Below, piece by piece: positions 36,601-47,429 of a stretch of 64,000 nucleotides of DNA. The stretch lies in assembly GCF_958298935.1 (NCBI RefSeq), contig NC_084922.1, forward strand, positions 18,168,501-18,232,500, read 5' to 3'. The translations under genes and the position numbers were made by a program. The stretch comes from Phragmites australis (taxonomy: Eukaryota > Streptophyta > Magnoliopsida > Poales > Poaceae). The notes under the pieces are model-generated. The model was not told where the DNA came from. It worked only from the letters and a program-made list of their open reading frames with translations, and made no database searches. Each line of letters starts with the position of its first letter. Position 1 is the stretch's first letter.

Positions 36601-38928
36601 TTGAGTATGGTCGGCTGAACTACGACCGGGTATCGACCAGGATGTGGTACTACGACCGGATGGTCGGTTTGATCAGAGGTGATTGACTGTTCCGACCACT
36701 TGAGATATCGCAGCCGACCACTTGAGATACCGAGTAGGCCCAGTTAGGGCCAGGTTAACTTCTCGCTCGACCGTCTTGTGCTATCTCTTGGACTCATATG
36801 TGGTAGATCCTCCGAAGATGTGCGCCAAGCTATGGTCAGCCTCATGGAACTAGGGCTCGTCAACCTCAACATTAGGCTTAACCTGCTTACTACCACGCTT
36901 AGCATTTTCTTTGATCTTTTCATCAAGTTTCTTCTTGAACACAAAGCACTCGCCAAAGTCGTGTTGGTTGCTCCGATGGATGGGGCACTACTTTCCACCA
37001 CCTTGAATAAGGCATTTGTTGTCTCCAGTGTTGCACGATTTACTCATATTGACCTCGGCTACAGTTGTATCGGGATCCTTACTCTTGTCACCGGGTTTGT
37101 TCTTCTTTCCTCCGTTCTTCGAGGACTCGGGTTTGTCCTTGCCAGATTGGAGGTTTTTAGCGCGCACCTGCGCTTCCGCTCATCACGCACTTGTCGGCCA
37201 ACTTGAAAAGCTCTTTGAGCGTGTGGATCTTCCGAGTAGCCATCTTTCCACGCAAGTTTGTGTCCTGAACACCTCGTTTGAAGGCAATAATTACCGATTC
37301 ATCTGAGATGTCCAGGATTGTGTTACGCTTGTCGCTGAACCTGTGGATGAAATCTAGAAGAGATTCGTTGTTGCCTTGGTGCAGCTGGTGGAGGTCGTTC
37401 ACCGTTCCTGGGCGCTCGAATGTGCCTCGGAAGTTGGCTATGAACTGAGCCTTGAGTTCTGCCCACGAACAAATCGAGTTGGGCGGTAAGTTTAGCAACT
37501 AGGACTTTGCAGGTCCACCAAGGGGAGTTAACAAATAATTGGCCATTACTCTATTGTCACCACCGACTACTCGAATTACGGTGGTGTAGATCTGCTGTCA
37601 CTCGTTGGGATTAATCTTTCCGTCGTATTTCTGGATTGGGCCCGCTTTGATGTTCTCGGGCCAATGAATCGACCGGAGTTTGTGTAGGAAAGCCTCGCAG
37701 CCCCTGTCGAACTCTTCATGAGGAGGTGGTGGAGGACTGCTATGCCTGTCTCTTCGAGCGCGGGAATCATATCGACCATCTCGTCCTGTAGATCTGCGGT
37801 CGTAATAGTGGCAATCGTCTTCACGGAGTTCCTCATGGCAGTTTTCGATTGCCATACGTAGATCAAGCCGGCTATGAGGAATACGATTCCTCAGATCTTC
37901 CTGATGCGCATGCCTTTGGATAGGGTAGCTACAGTTTGGCCCACAGTATCGTTTTTAGGCTCGACCACCTGAGCATCCCATCTGGGATTCCCCTACTCGA
38001 GAGCGTTCTCGCCCGTGGCTCCTCAAGCCGGGATAGTTCTGACTGGGGGGCCTAGAGTTGCGGGGATTATTAGCTCGGGCAACTTGGTTCTGAGCCGCAT
38101 CGAGTAGGAACTTGGTTCTGAGCCGCATTGACCATGGGAGTTAGTGGATTCGCCGGATCCAATTCTGGAAGGGATCTGAGACTCAGATGAGCTCCTTGCA
38201 CGTTAGCATCCGGAGTACTGAATATATCACTATCGAGGCTCGGTTGCGGTCGAGCCGATGAAGCCTCATGATGATTGTTCGGAGGGAACTTGTCCCTTAA
38301 ACTGTGAGCTGTCGCGGGCATAGGTACACCCACTAGAAGTCATCGGGAGAGGCCAGGAGGCATCTGCCTTCTCGTGTTCTGCCGGTGGAGAGCCATGTCG
38401 GGTGCATGTACAACTCCAGATGCGGATGTTTCGAGTGGTAACTCGACACCAGTACCGTCAGCAGCGACCGCTGTCATTGGATCTCCAAGTATTTCCGCAC
38501 CGTTATCGACCACGACGTTTGGATCTACTGCCATTGGGTCAGCCGATGAGGGGTCATTGCCTCTAGCCATAAACACGAATCTGCTCTGGCTAGTGTTAGA
38601 GTCACCGTCGCCACCCTAGTCGCTGTCGATGTCCATGCAATAGAGAACATTAGGCTCCATAGAATCCCACTCGAGATGTCCCACCTCACGGTATGCATCC
38701 AATGGTATGGACTCAAGGGTACCGGTGTGGATCAGTCCACCTTGATCGTCCTAACAAAAAACCATAGTTCTGAAGATGATTTCCAAGTCGACGGAAGGGG
38801 ACTCGAAGACGTCCTCCGTCAACTCGAAGCAGTTGTAGAAGCCGGTGTTGAAAAATCCGATGCAAGAGTGAGTCTGAGACATGATTAATCCTACAAAATA
38901 GAAGAAGACCCCTACTTGGCATGCTAAC
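33645..38928 (-). mobile_element. Truncated Ty3/gypsy retrotransposon, Tat lineage
   Basis: Read on the minus strand: primer binding site at about 38910-38928, gag (37157-38580; LKAQFIANFRGTFERPG), aspartic protease region (36183-36536; IIGRQMLDKF), reverse transcriptase (about 35254-35860; FIREVRHP, LNKACPNNPFPLPRIDQIID, YIDDVV). Then come RNase H (34990-35250), a second archaeal-type RNase H that marks the Tat lineage (34100-34560; GMGAGIILKSP, NNVTEYEGL), and the integrase zinc-binding domain (33680-34027; IHGGMCDNHASSHTLVG). The integrase core and 3' LTR are missing. The second Cys pair of the zinc motif reads CESY, so one Cys is lost. Scattered stops show it is dead. Confidence 0.88.
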
Positions 38929-39581
38929 TGTCGAAGATTAGTTCCCGACAATATGTCCATAAATTGACTGGGTACCTGCGAAAGTAGGGATTAATCACAA
39001 AGCGAGACAAAACGATGTATACAGGTTCAAGCCTCCCATTAGAATAATACCCTACGTCCTGTGGAGGTATTGCTGTCTTGTATTGATGATCTTGAGTACA
39101 AGCAAGGTGGCTAAGACTATTACAAGGAGTTGATTGGATCTAATCTTTCCTAGGGCTAAAGTTGTCGAGTAACTCCTTTGTTGTTGCCTTTTGTGTTGCT
39201 CGTAGTTCTTTTTACTTGTTCTCCCTCTTAGCCTTTCCTTATATAGGGGTGAGGTATCGACTCCTATCCAGCTGTAGTCGATAGGGAGTTGTCTTGCTTG
39301 ACATCCAAGTATATAGATTTGTTTTGAACACATGTCGTATTGGTTTGGGTAACCAATCTAAACCCTCTCGGTATGTACTTCCTTGATTCCATGTGTATCA
39401 GGTACCGCTGATTCGGTTCCGTGATATCTGGAGCTACCGAATGTGCGTCATATATACCTTGTCTGTATATGATATACTTCTTATGCGTATATACCCCATA
39501 GTTAGATATTCGACATATGGATCAAGAGAATTTGTAACCCCTAATCGTTCTGCTCCTTTCCCCTTTTTTCAAGTCCTAACA
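38929..39581 (-). repeat. 5' LTR of the Tat-lineage gypsy element
   Basis: On the minus strand the LTR would begin TGTTAGGACTTG (39581) and end TTCGACA (38929), directly before the decayed primer binding site ttagcatgccaagtagggg (intact form ttggcgcgccaggtagggg in related elements). A ctatataaggaaagg TATA region lies at about 39240. The upper boundary is tentative, because no second LTR is in the window for comparison. Confidence 0.55.
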
Positions 39582-41573
39582 GCCTTTGTTCATATGTGTG
39601 AACTTAACAAGTCCAGTTCATATTTACATGTACAGACATGTTAAGTTTCGACATGGGCAACCTTGTAGTCGTTGGCCACATAATGCAAGGAAAAAAATGC
39701 TTGTAAACATTGTCTACATCTTCAACCAGCAAACAACTCTAGATACATGTGGTCATCTCGCAAATTAGTAAACTGCAAATTATAAATTCCATAATAATAT
39801 AAGTCGCTTTCTCAAGTAAAAAGGTTAAAATTGGTAATCCTAGCAAAGTAGCAAGTAGATACTAGTCCAATAGTACAAGATAGAATCCTTACTGACAACT
39901 TACCCCGGCCTACTGAACAAAGATACTAGCCAGTGGACCTCAAAAGAACAAGCAGCATGTATAAAGACGTCCGAATTCTAATCTCATTACCATCAGAGCA
40001 ATTCATTTTAACAAGAAGCACCAGTTTCATTTTGCCACCCACTCTGCTATCCATAACGGCAATGAAACGAAGGCTGCCATGCTGACACAAGATATAGAAC
40101 AGAGTAACTGATCGGAGAAACAAAGCATCCCATAACTAAATAGTGGCTAGTGAGTAGAAACATTCGTATATACTTCCCCACTTCATGAAGCAGACGTATA
40201 GTTCAAATGAGTTCCATGCTACTGAGCTAGACAACAATTCAAATGAATTCCACTAAGCTCTCTGTACGAACGTTTGTTAGATCATATGTTCATAACTCAA
40301 AAGACAAGATTATAATCTTGTTCAATCAGATAGGAGAAATACAAGTATTGTATACCAGTACAAATAAGTGCATTTGTTAAACCTTTTGTTCAGTGCTAAC
40401 AGGAAGGACAAAATAGTATAGAAATACTTCAGTGACTACATCACAGAGCATATATGAGAGAGTGATCTCAAATACCGAACTTTTAAGTACAGTATGCATT
40501 TTTTCAGACATCAGAGCAAAACATTTTGACATTGCATTGCATTAGCAAATAAAGAGCCATTGAACAGACAGCTGGAATTCAGTTGAACTGAATCAATGAC
40601 AGATCAAGAATTATCACACTAAATGGCTAGATTACTGAATCCCAATCTGGTGATATTTTCTTAGGTTGATTCTGCCTCCAGCATAGGATCTGAAATCTAG
40701 CCATAATAATTAAATAGCCAGGGTTGACAGAAAAAGTAGCACTAAAAATAACAATGTTGTTGCCAATTTATATTCATCTAATGACTTCAGACCCTACATA
40801 GCAGATTCTCAATGTGGTTGCCGATTTATGCTCAACCTAACCACTGAAAGGAGGCTAAAAAAGCAGAGTACTACAGTATTGTTGTTCTCTACCTCCAGTA
40901 CTAAGGAAAACTATTTCCTGGTTTTGTGCATCCTTGGAAACTTCAAAAGGGTTGGCTTTTTATTGTCTAGACAATTCTAAAACACTGACAGACCTCATGA
41001 TACAGAAGTTATCCACATGTGCATGTTTGTTTGAACAAAAAAATATTGTGTTTCAGAGAAAAAAACTGTAGTAAATGACAAGAAAATATCTTGTACACCT
41101 AGTGGAAGGTGTCTACAGTGGCCATATATGTGTTTTCATGCTCCAGTATAAACTATTTGTTCCAGGATTAATCTGCATCAGGGCATATACACATGCTGAA
41201 AATTTACTATAATATTACAAACAACATGGTAACGCACTTAACTGGTTGTCTACATTTAATTTCCTATGCAGCCATACTCTCAGAACTCGTTGTGTCCTCT
41301 ATTATTGAACATTTTTTCAAGCTATTTGATGCTGTGACTATTTGCCATCTAGCTTTGGCCCGAGTCACTATTGTTTCAGTTGTAAATCAACAAGGATCAT
41401 ACTAGTTAAAGTTCCAGATTGTAGGAGGACGGCAAAGCATGGGTAATTTTGGTCCGCCTCTTCTAATCCTGATTGTAGAGTTTTTCATGCCTTTTGTTAC
41501 CCGGATCATATCTATTGATGGTTGTTGGTAGTTCCTGACTGACTGGACCTGGTGTCCTATATCTCCTTGTAAA
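39582..41573. other. Gene-poor AT-rich interval
   Basis: No recognisable coding region or complete element. It lies downstream of the SAP-like gene on the minus strand, so the first few hundred bases below 41573 should include that gene's 3' UTR. Confidence 0.5.
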
Positions 41574-42936
41574 TTACATAAGCATCCACCAACATTCACC
41601 CTCTTTCTTCTCCTCCTTGACGGCGAATTCACACACGGGCTTTACAAATCTGTCAAGTGTATTGACAAGAAGATTCGACTGATCAGCCTCATCAGTGAGA
41701 GTGAAACCATCTTCCTTGACGGCCATCTCATCCGCAACCACTGCCTTATCTTCAATGACAGGATTAATCTTATCAGTCATCTCCCTCGCAGGTGACCATT
41801 CGGCAAATGCCTCAGCATCTCCAACTGAGGCATGTTGTTCCATCTCAATGACTGGTTCTGGGGCTTCCACCTTGGACGAGACGCTTAGGATTGGTAAATC
41901 CTCCATCGTAGACAAGGAAGCAGACTTGTGAACAGTACTGACCAGTTTCTGTTCTTCTACAATTCCTGATAACGATGCAATAGGATGCACAATTAGCAAA
42001 AAGATTCAGCAACTCAACAACTAGAGATAAAGCAGAGAACAAATCGACGGATTTCGGTAATGCATCTCACCTTCCTGTGTCGTCGTAGCCTTATCCTCTA
42101 CCGCGGCAACCACTTGCTCCTCCTTAGGATCATCACAGCTCTTATCTGAAACTAGTACAGCAGAACCGATGGTCGTATCCGAAGAATCAGCTGTACATTA
42201 AAAAACTAGCATCAATGACTGCTTCCGGACAATACCGAATCTACAATTTCAATTACAGCAAAGAAAGAACTAAAAAACTAGCACCGAAAGCTGCATTCAA
42301 GCAATCGAACAATACGCAAGTTAATCAGGGAAAGGGAAAAAAATCTCCTCACGTTTCGGCTCCTTCCTTGCTGCCACAGCCATCTTCCCTTTAGATCTCG
42401 CTGACCTCCTCCTCGTCCTTCTCTTTGCCGTGGACACCCCTTCCGCCTCCATAGGCGCCGCGGCCTCCGGTGTCGCCATCCTCTGGCTCCCCTGCAAGGT
42501 GGCAGGGGCCGGTGCCGCCTCCTCCGTCTTATGCGCCGCAGCCCTCCTTGTCTTCGCACGCGCACGGCCGCGGCGGGGGAGCGGGCACCCGTGCGGCTGC
42601 TCCTCCCCAATCACCTCCGGCGCCGAATTCATCGCGGACATCACCGGCGGCGCCGTCCTCCGGATCTCGTCGATCCCGTCCACCTAACCCACAAAAAACA
42701 ACCGCCGCGCGCATCAACATCTATCGGACAACCCACTCCAAAACGCCTCACGAACGCCGAGCCTAGGATAATAAATCCCGCAGCGATTCATCGAAACGGA
42801 TAGGGAGATCGAGGACGCTTACCGAGGGGAGGGACTGGAGCGCCTCCGCCATGTCAGCGTTGGTCATGTTGGCCCGGACACGGTTGCGCTTGCACAGCGC
42901 CTGGAGCTCGCGGCGTGAGAGCGCGTGGAAATCCAT
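41574..42936 (-). CDS. Plant protein with N-terminal SAP-like segment (four exons, 318 aa)
   Basis: Exons on the minus strand: 42936-42823, 42683-42353, 42190-42071, 41965-41574. All borders are GT-AG and they join in frame (957 nt). The start is ATG at 42936 (MDFHALSRRELQALCKRNRV); an upstream GTG is not needed. Residues 1-45 (LSRRELQALCKRN...NMADMAEAL-like, ending SLPSVDGIDEI) form a SAP-like helix-extension-helix of the kind that binds nucleic acid. Residues about 60-75 and 115-130 are basic (RRGRARAKTRRA, KRRTRRRSARSKGK), a likely nuclear signal. The C-terminal half is acidic and low-complexity. I recall conserved plant proteins starting MDFHSLSRKELQALCKKN, of unknown function. After the stop, the -1 frame stays open to 41402 (QVQSVRNYQQPS...), so the annotated end could reflect an indel or a missed exon. 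Confidence 0.8.
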
Positions 42937-42954
42937 CGACGCCGCCGCCACCAC

Positions 42955-43682
42955 CGCTGCCCCTGACGTCTCCTAGTACCTTCTCATCTAACCTCCTCGC
43001 GATGCGCCGCTCTTTTCGAATATTTGAACGTTAGAACGCTGCTCGGGAAGGGGTTTGTGTTGGTGTTTGGTGTGAGCTTGCGGGGTCGCTGCGTGTGGGG
43101 CCAGAGGCTCACGCAGTATTGGTTCACTGCATGTGCATATTTGAGAAATTTCTCTAGTGCCGTTGCAAATTCTCGAACCCCTAATTTACTGAAGATCCTC
43201 TGACATAACTCAATAGGCCCCCGTATATCAGCCACGATATCACATGTACAGTTACATTAAACGAACCGTGTCCTAATCTACCGTAGCAAAACGATGTACC
43301 CCTCCCTGTATGCCATCCTGATACAAATTATTACTCTTTACATGCCATTGTTAACTAGTTAACTTGTAATAGAGACGTAAAAAGACCTGCTTGCACTTGT
43401 TCATCCTCCAAATTTTTTACTCCTCTCGTTCTTTCCTGTTCATCCTCCACCCGATTTCTGTCGACTGGGAAGAAAATAGAAGAATGGCAGCAAATCCATT
43501 GCTCATTTTCCGTCCGTGAAGGAAGCTACGAAGTGGCGATGAAGTTAACGGCGGCCGCGGCGGCGATGGAGGCCAATACCGAGATGGTGACGTACACTTG
43601 CTGCGGTATTGACACAGTTGGACGAAGCATGGGAAATAAAAAATAAATTTTATAGGACACCATCTATTTTCTGATCTAACAA
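42955..43682. promoter_or_regulatory. Upstream region of the SAP-like gene
   Basis: Divergent flank with no convincing TATA box near the gene start. It is GC-rich next to the gene and AT-rich further out. ORFs on either strand look spurious. Confidence 0.35.
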
Positions 43683-43699
43683 TTAAATAAAAAAGAAAA

Positions 43700-43994
43700 A
43701 AAGTGAACATATATCATTACAAAGGAAAAGATCTTTTATAAAACTAAGATTTGTAAAATTTACTTCGTGTGCGATGAGTGCATGATCAGTGAAAGAAGCC
43801 AACCAATTAGGCAATGACAAGGCCCCACGTCGCGGCTTCGGGCTCGAGGCAACCACGCGGGCGCACGCCAGTTCGTTGAGAGCGTCGCCGGCGGGACATC
43901 CAGCTCCGGCGACGTTCATGGAGATCCCCGTAAAGACTTCCAGTTCTTGGAGCTCAGAGCTTGGAAGGTTATCTAGAGCGGAACCAAGACACAC
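43700..43994 (-). other. Unidentified GC-rich ORF fragment
   Basis: A minus-strand frame of about 80 residues (LPSSELQELEVFTGISMNVA, then ACARVVASSPKPRRGALSLP) has amino-acid composition like a real protein and is much more GC-rich than its flanks. It has no start context or partner exon that I can see. It could be a captured gene fragment or an orphan exon; I do not recognise the family. Confidence 0.25.
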
Positions 43995-44259
43995 GCTTGG
44001 AGCTCTTGTTTTTTTCTTCTTTTTCTTCCCTAATTTTTGCCCATCAAATCCAACCTCTGGTTGTAGAAGAAAGGCTAAAGGTTGAAGAAAAGGGTAGTCT
44101 CTTTAACATGGAGAATTTTTAATGGCACAAACTAATGGAGTTGATGGTAATGACATAGATGGATAAGGAATTGCAACCTGTGGCACATGAGGGATAAGCC
44201 ATTTTGATCCGGTATAAAAAAATGCAACGGCAAAATGAAAAAGTGTCCCTAATTATTTA

Positions 44260-44459
44260 GTGTCTGTTTATTTCAATTTGCACACAGGTTGAATTATAAA
44301 AGATGGATTGGACAATCTAGTTCTCAGATTATAATAATCTAGCAATTCGTCTTTTATCTGCTTGTGCATATTATACTATCGAACTTTCAAAATTTAGTTT
44401 TTTACAATCCATAATCTATAAACTATTTTTTATAATCCACAGCTAAAATAAACAGATCC
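44260..44459. mobile_element. PIF/Harbinger (Tourist-like) MITE
   Basis: Exactly 200 bp, flanked by TTA on both sides (44257-44259, 44460-44462), the target duplication of PIF/Harbinger elements. Termini are GTGTCTGTTTATTTCAATTT and, from the other end, GGATCTGTTTATTTTAGCTG. The AT-rich body contains ataatctag and tataatcc inverted motifs. Confidence 0.85.
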
Positions 44460-44462
44460 TTA

Positions 44463-45282
44463 AGTTATAAATTCCTATACTCAGACTTCAAATCACCTTT
44501 GCACGGGGCTAACGGATGGCCATGATGTTAGTGCACGGGGCTAGTGCACAAGGAGAGGGGAAACTTCATAATATAATTCTTCCGCACAGTCTCGAGCACG
44601 TGTGAACTACAATAGGAGGACAACATGCCCGTTATTTGTAGAGTCTAAGGTTTTGTGGATCTCTTAAGTAGATGTATGTGCATAGTTTGTAGGTCTAACG
44701 TACGTTTTAGATGTGTATGGATATGCGTGTGTAAGGTTTTAGCACACGTTCAGATATTACAACTTATATCTATTATTGAGGCTTAAAAAAAATTCATGTG
44801 CCTATTAGATTTGCCACTCATATCACAAAAACACAAGACACATGGCATCACTCTAAGTCACAGATATCCGAGATATGGTGGTAGGGTGGAGAGGCACGCG
44901 GATTTAGTATTTTATTTTGAAATCTCGCGCTGGTAGAGGATACAAGACGTGACAGGGTTTGAATTTCCAATTTCAAACGGATTTTTCTCTTAAATGACCC
45001 TTTAAAAAAAATTGAAGCTGGATTTGTGACCTCCTTGCACCCCTTTAATCGTGTCCACAACTATTTTAATGGTTTTCACTTATTGAGATTATACTCTCTC
45101 TGTTTCAATATTTATGTCCATGGTCTCGGAAGAATATGTTTCAAAATATTTATCTACAATATTTCCACTATATACCCCTATTTAAATACTTCGAGAGAGG
45201 AGAAGCGGTTGTATTATCTCATTTAATAGGGTATGGATGGTCATAAATCACTGACTTTTTCTTTGGATCTAATACTTCCTTT
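44463..45282. other. Interval without gene
   Basis: AT-rich. At 45090-45180 tactctctctgtttcaatatt resembles a Stowaway-like left end, but the matching right end is not seen. No coding signal. Confidence 0.4.
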
Positions 45283-46672
45283 GTTAGTGTTGGCGTCACT
45301 TATGCACCACATTTAGCATTCATTTGAATGGCTATTTTATGGATATTTGATCATTTGTGTCACTTGATGACTAACATTAACCCAGTCGTACATATGTTGC
45401 ATGCCTTTCATGGTATTTATATATCACAGGAAATGACGTCATTCTATCATACATAATGGAATCATAGAGCAACCTGCAAGAACCAACCCATTGATGGATG
45501 GAGAAGATCATCAAGAAAAGGCAGAAAAACCATAGCCTAGCTAGGCCCAGGAAATACTAGCACCGATCACGGTATCCCTGTTGCCTATTGGCAACAGGGC
45601 CCATGAGGCTCTCGATGACTTTGCTTCGCCCTAAAGGAAGATATCCATCCACGGCCATATCTTGGAAGTTTTCTCACCACATAAGTCAAAAGGAGTTTCG
45701 TTCACCGCTAAGTCTTCTCCCGAGATGCCTATAAATGCAGAGGGTACTCCAACAAGAGAAGATTTAGACTTTCGGCACAAAACACGCCACAACTAGGGAT
45801 AGATCAAAGTGGACGATGCGTGCTGGCACCCACCACAGCCACAGGGAGGCTCTTTGTGGATCAACACTGTTGAGGGAGTGATACCATGCTGGCCCTCATT
45901 CGTTGACTTCAGCCACATTAGCCAACCCCAAAGACAAAGTAGCAAGGCTAATGTCACAACATAGATGTTTTCACTATGTTCCGCAGGGATTGGGCTGAAT
46001 TGCGTACGATGGAGGACTAGAGGTCCAGGATGCAGGCGATGATCCCAAAGGGAGCACATGAAGAAATGAACATTGAAGGGCGAAAGCGATAGCGAAACCT
46101 GAAAGGCGAAGCCCAGACATGAGGTGAAGACTGAAGCCCAGGCGAAGAGCAGAGACCGAAGCCCAGAGGACAAAGGGATACCACGAAGCCCGGAAGGTGA
46201 AGCCTAGACACGAGGCAAAGACCAAAACCCAGACAAAGAGCAGATACTAAAAACTGAAGGACAAAAGGATACCATGAAGCTCGGAGGATGAAGGGATGTA
46301 GTGAAAAGATCTTTGACAAGAGAACAAATGCCTATCTCAAAAGGAGCCTGTGGGACAACAATAATCTGGCAAGAAGATAACCCAAAGGAATTCACCAATA
46401 GCCTAGAAGGGAAACTCGATGAGGGTCCCTTGGGACATATGTCGAACTTAGTTAGGTTAGGGCTTTGTAAATGTATATTGACTGTTATATCCCACGTGTA
46501 TTCCAGGATTATTCCTAGTGTCAAGTAGAATATTTCTGTGGATAAGAGACACAAATGTAATGGTGATTGGGGTGGTTGAGGTATGGCTATCAATACCCCC
46601 ACCTAACCGATGTAACGGTAAGAAACAATTATTACACTCACTATTACGAGTCCACTTCACTGTGTTGCAATC
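45283..46672 (+). repeat. LTR of a second Tat-type gypsy element
   Basis: Runs from about TGTTAGTGTTGGCGTC to CCCAACA, directly before tttagcactgtccatgggg, a decayed form of the primer-binding region typical of Tat elements (tttggcgctgtccgtgggg). A cctataaatgcag TATA region lies at about 45730. A roughly 92-bp unit around gaagcccagacatgagg is repeated twice at 46107-46290. The left edge could be 45283 or 45289. Confidence 0.6.
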
Positions 46673-47415
46673 AAGATCCCAACATTTAGCACTGTCCATG
46701 GGGATTGAACCCACAACCATGTGGTGATCCATCATGCCACCGAAGAGTAGGAAGGGAAGAGTGCAGGAAGCTAAGGACGACGAAGGGGGTTTGGCCACAC
46801 CTTCGCAGCAAGGAGAAGCCACAACGATCGAAGGGGCTAGAGCTTCAGGCGAGGCCCCTCGAGTTGAGGTACCTAGAGTTGGTAGGGTTGGAGAAGGCGG
46901 AACTGGAACATTCAAAGTGATTGCACTAGGAACTCAAGAGGATTGAGCGGTCATGCCAGATGTTCGGGAGGATCATGTGACTGCATCAAGTGTCCAAGGG
47001 GACCGCGGAGCTGGAGCCCACAAAGGCAATGACACGCAATATAGATGCCGAGTTGAGGAAGCTAACAAGCAAATTCAGGAGCTACGCGAAGAGCTCAGGT
47101 CCCTTCCCTAGTCCATGTCCTCTCAACAAGGGCTTTTGGGGGGACTCAGTGAAAACAGGGACCTAGAGGTGGCTCATTGACGAGGGTTGGAGGAGCCTCT
47201 CTACTTATGGGTTGTAGACCAAACCTCTCCACTGTCTCCGGGTCTACAAACGCGGTAGTGAACCTTGGGGTTCAAGATGCCATGGTTGCACCTGTACAAT
47301 GATGAAACTGGCCCAAGGGAGTTCATGATGAGCTTTGAAGCCAGGGTGGAATCCACCGAGGGGGATGACTCAACCATGGTAAGGCCTTTGTCTTGGCCAT
47401 CAAGGGAATTGCTCT
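46673..47415 (+). pseudogene. Tat-type gypsy gag, 5' part
   Basis: Begins MPPKSRKGRVQEAKDDEGG at 46737, continues with a coiled-coil-like RVEEANKQIQELREELRSLP (about 47048-47107), and reaches the gag signature FKMPWLHLYNDETGPREFMM then SFEARVESTEGDD at 47270-47375. A lost base follows; after it the sequence aaggcctttgtcttggccatcaag (AKAFVLAIK) continues gag to about 47411. Sequence then switches to the minus-strand MULE. Stops at 46944 and later make it a relic. Confidence 0.65.
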
Positions 47416-47429
47416 TGAAGACGTTCTGA

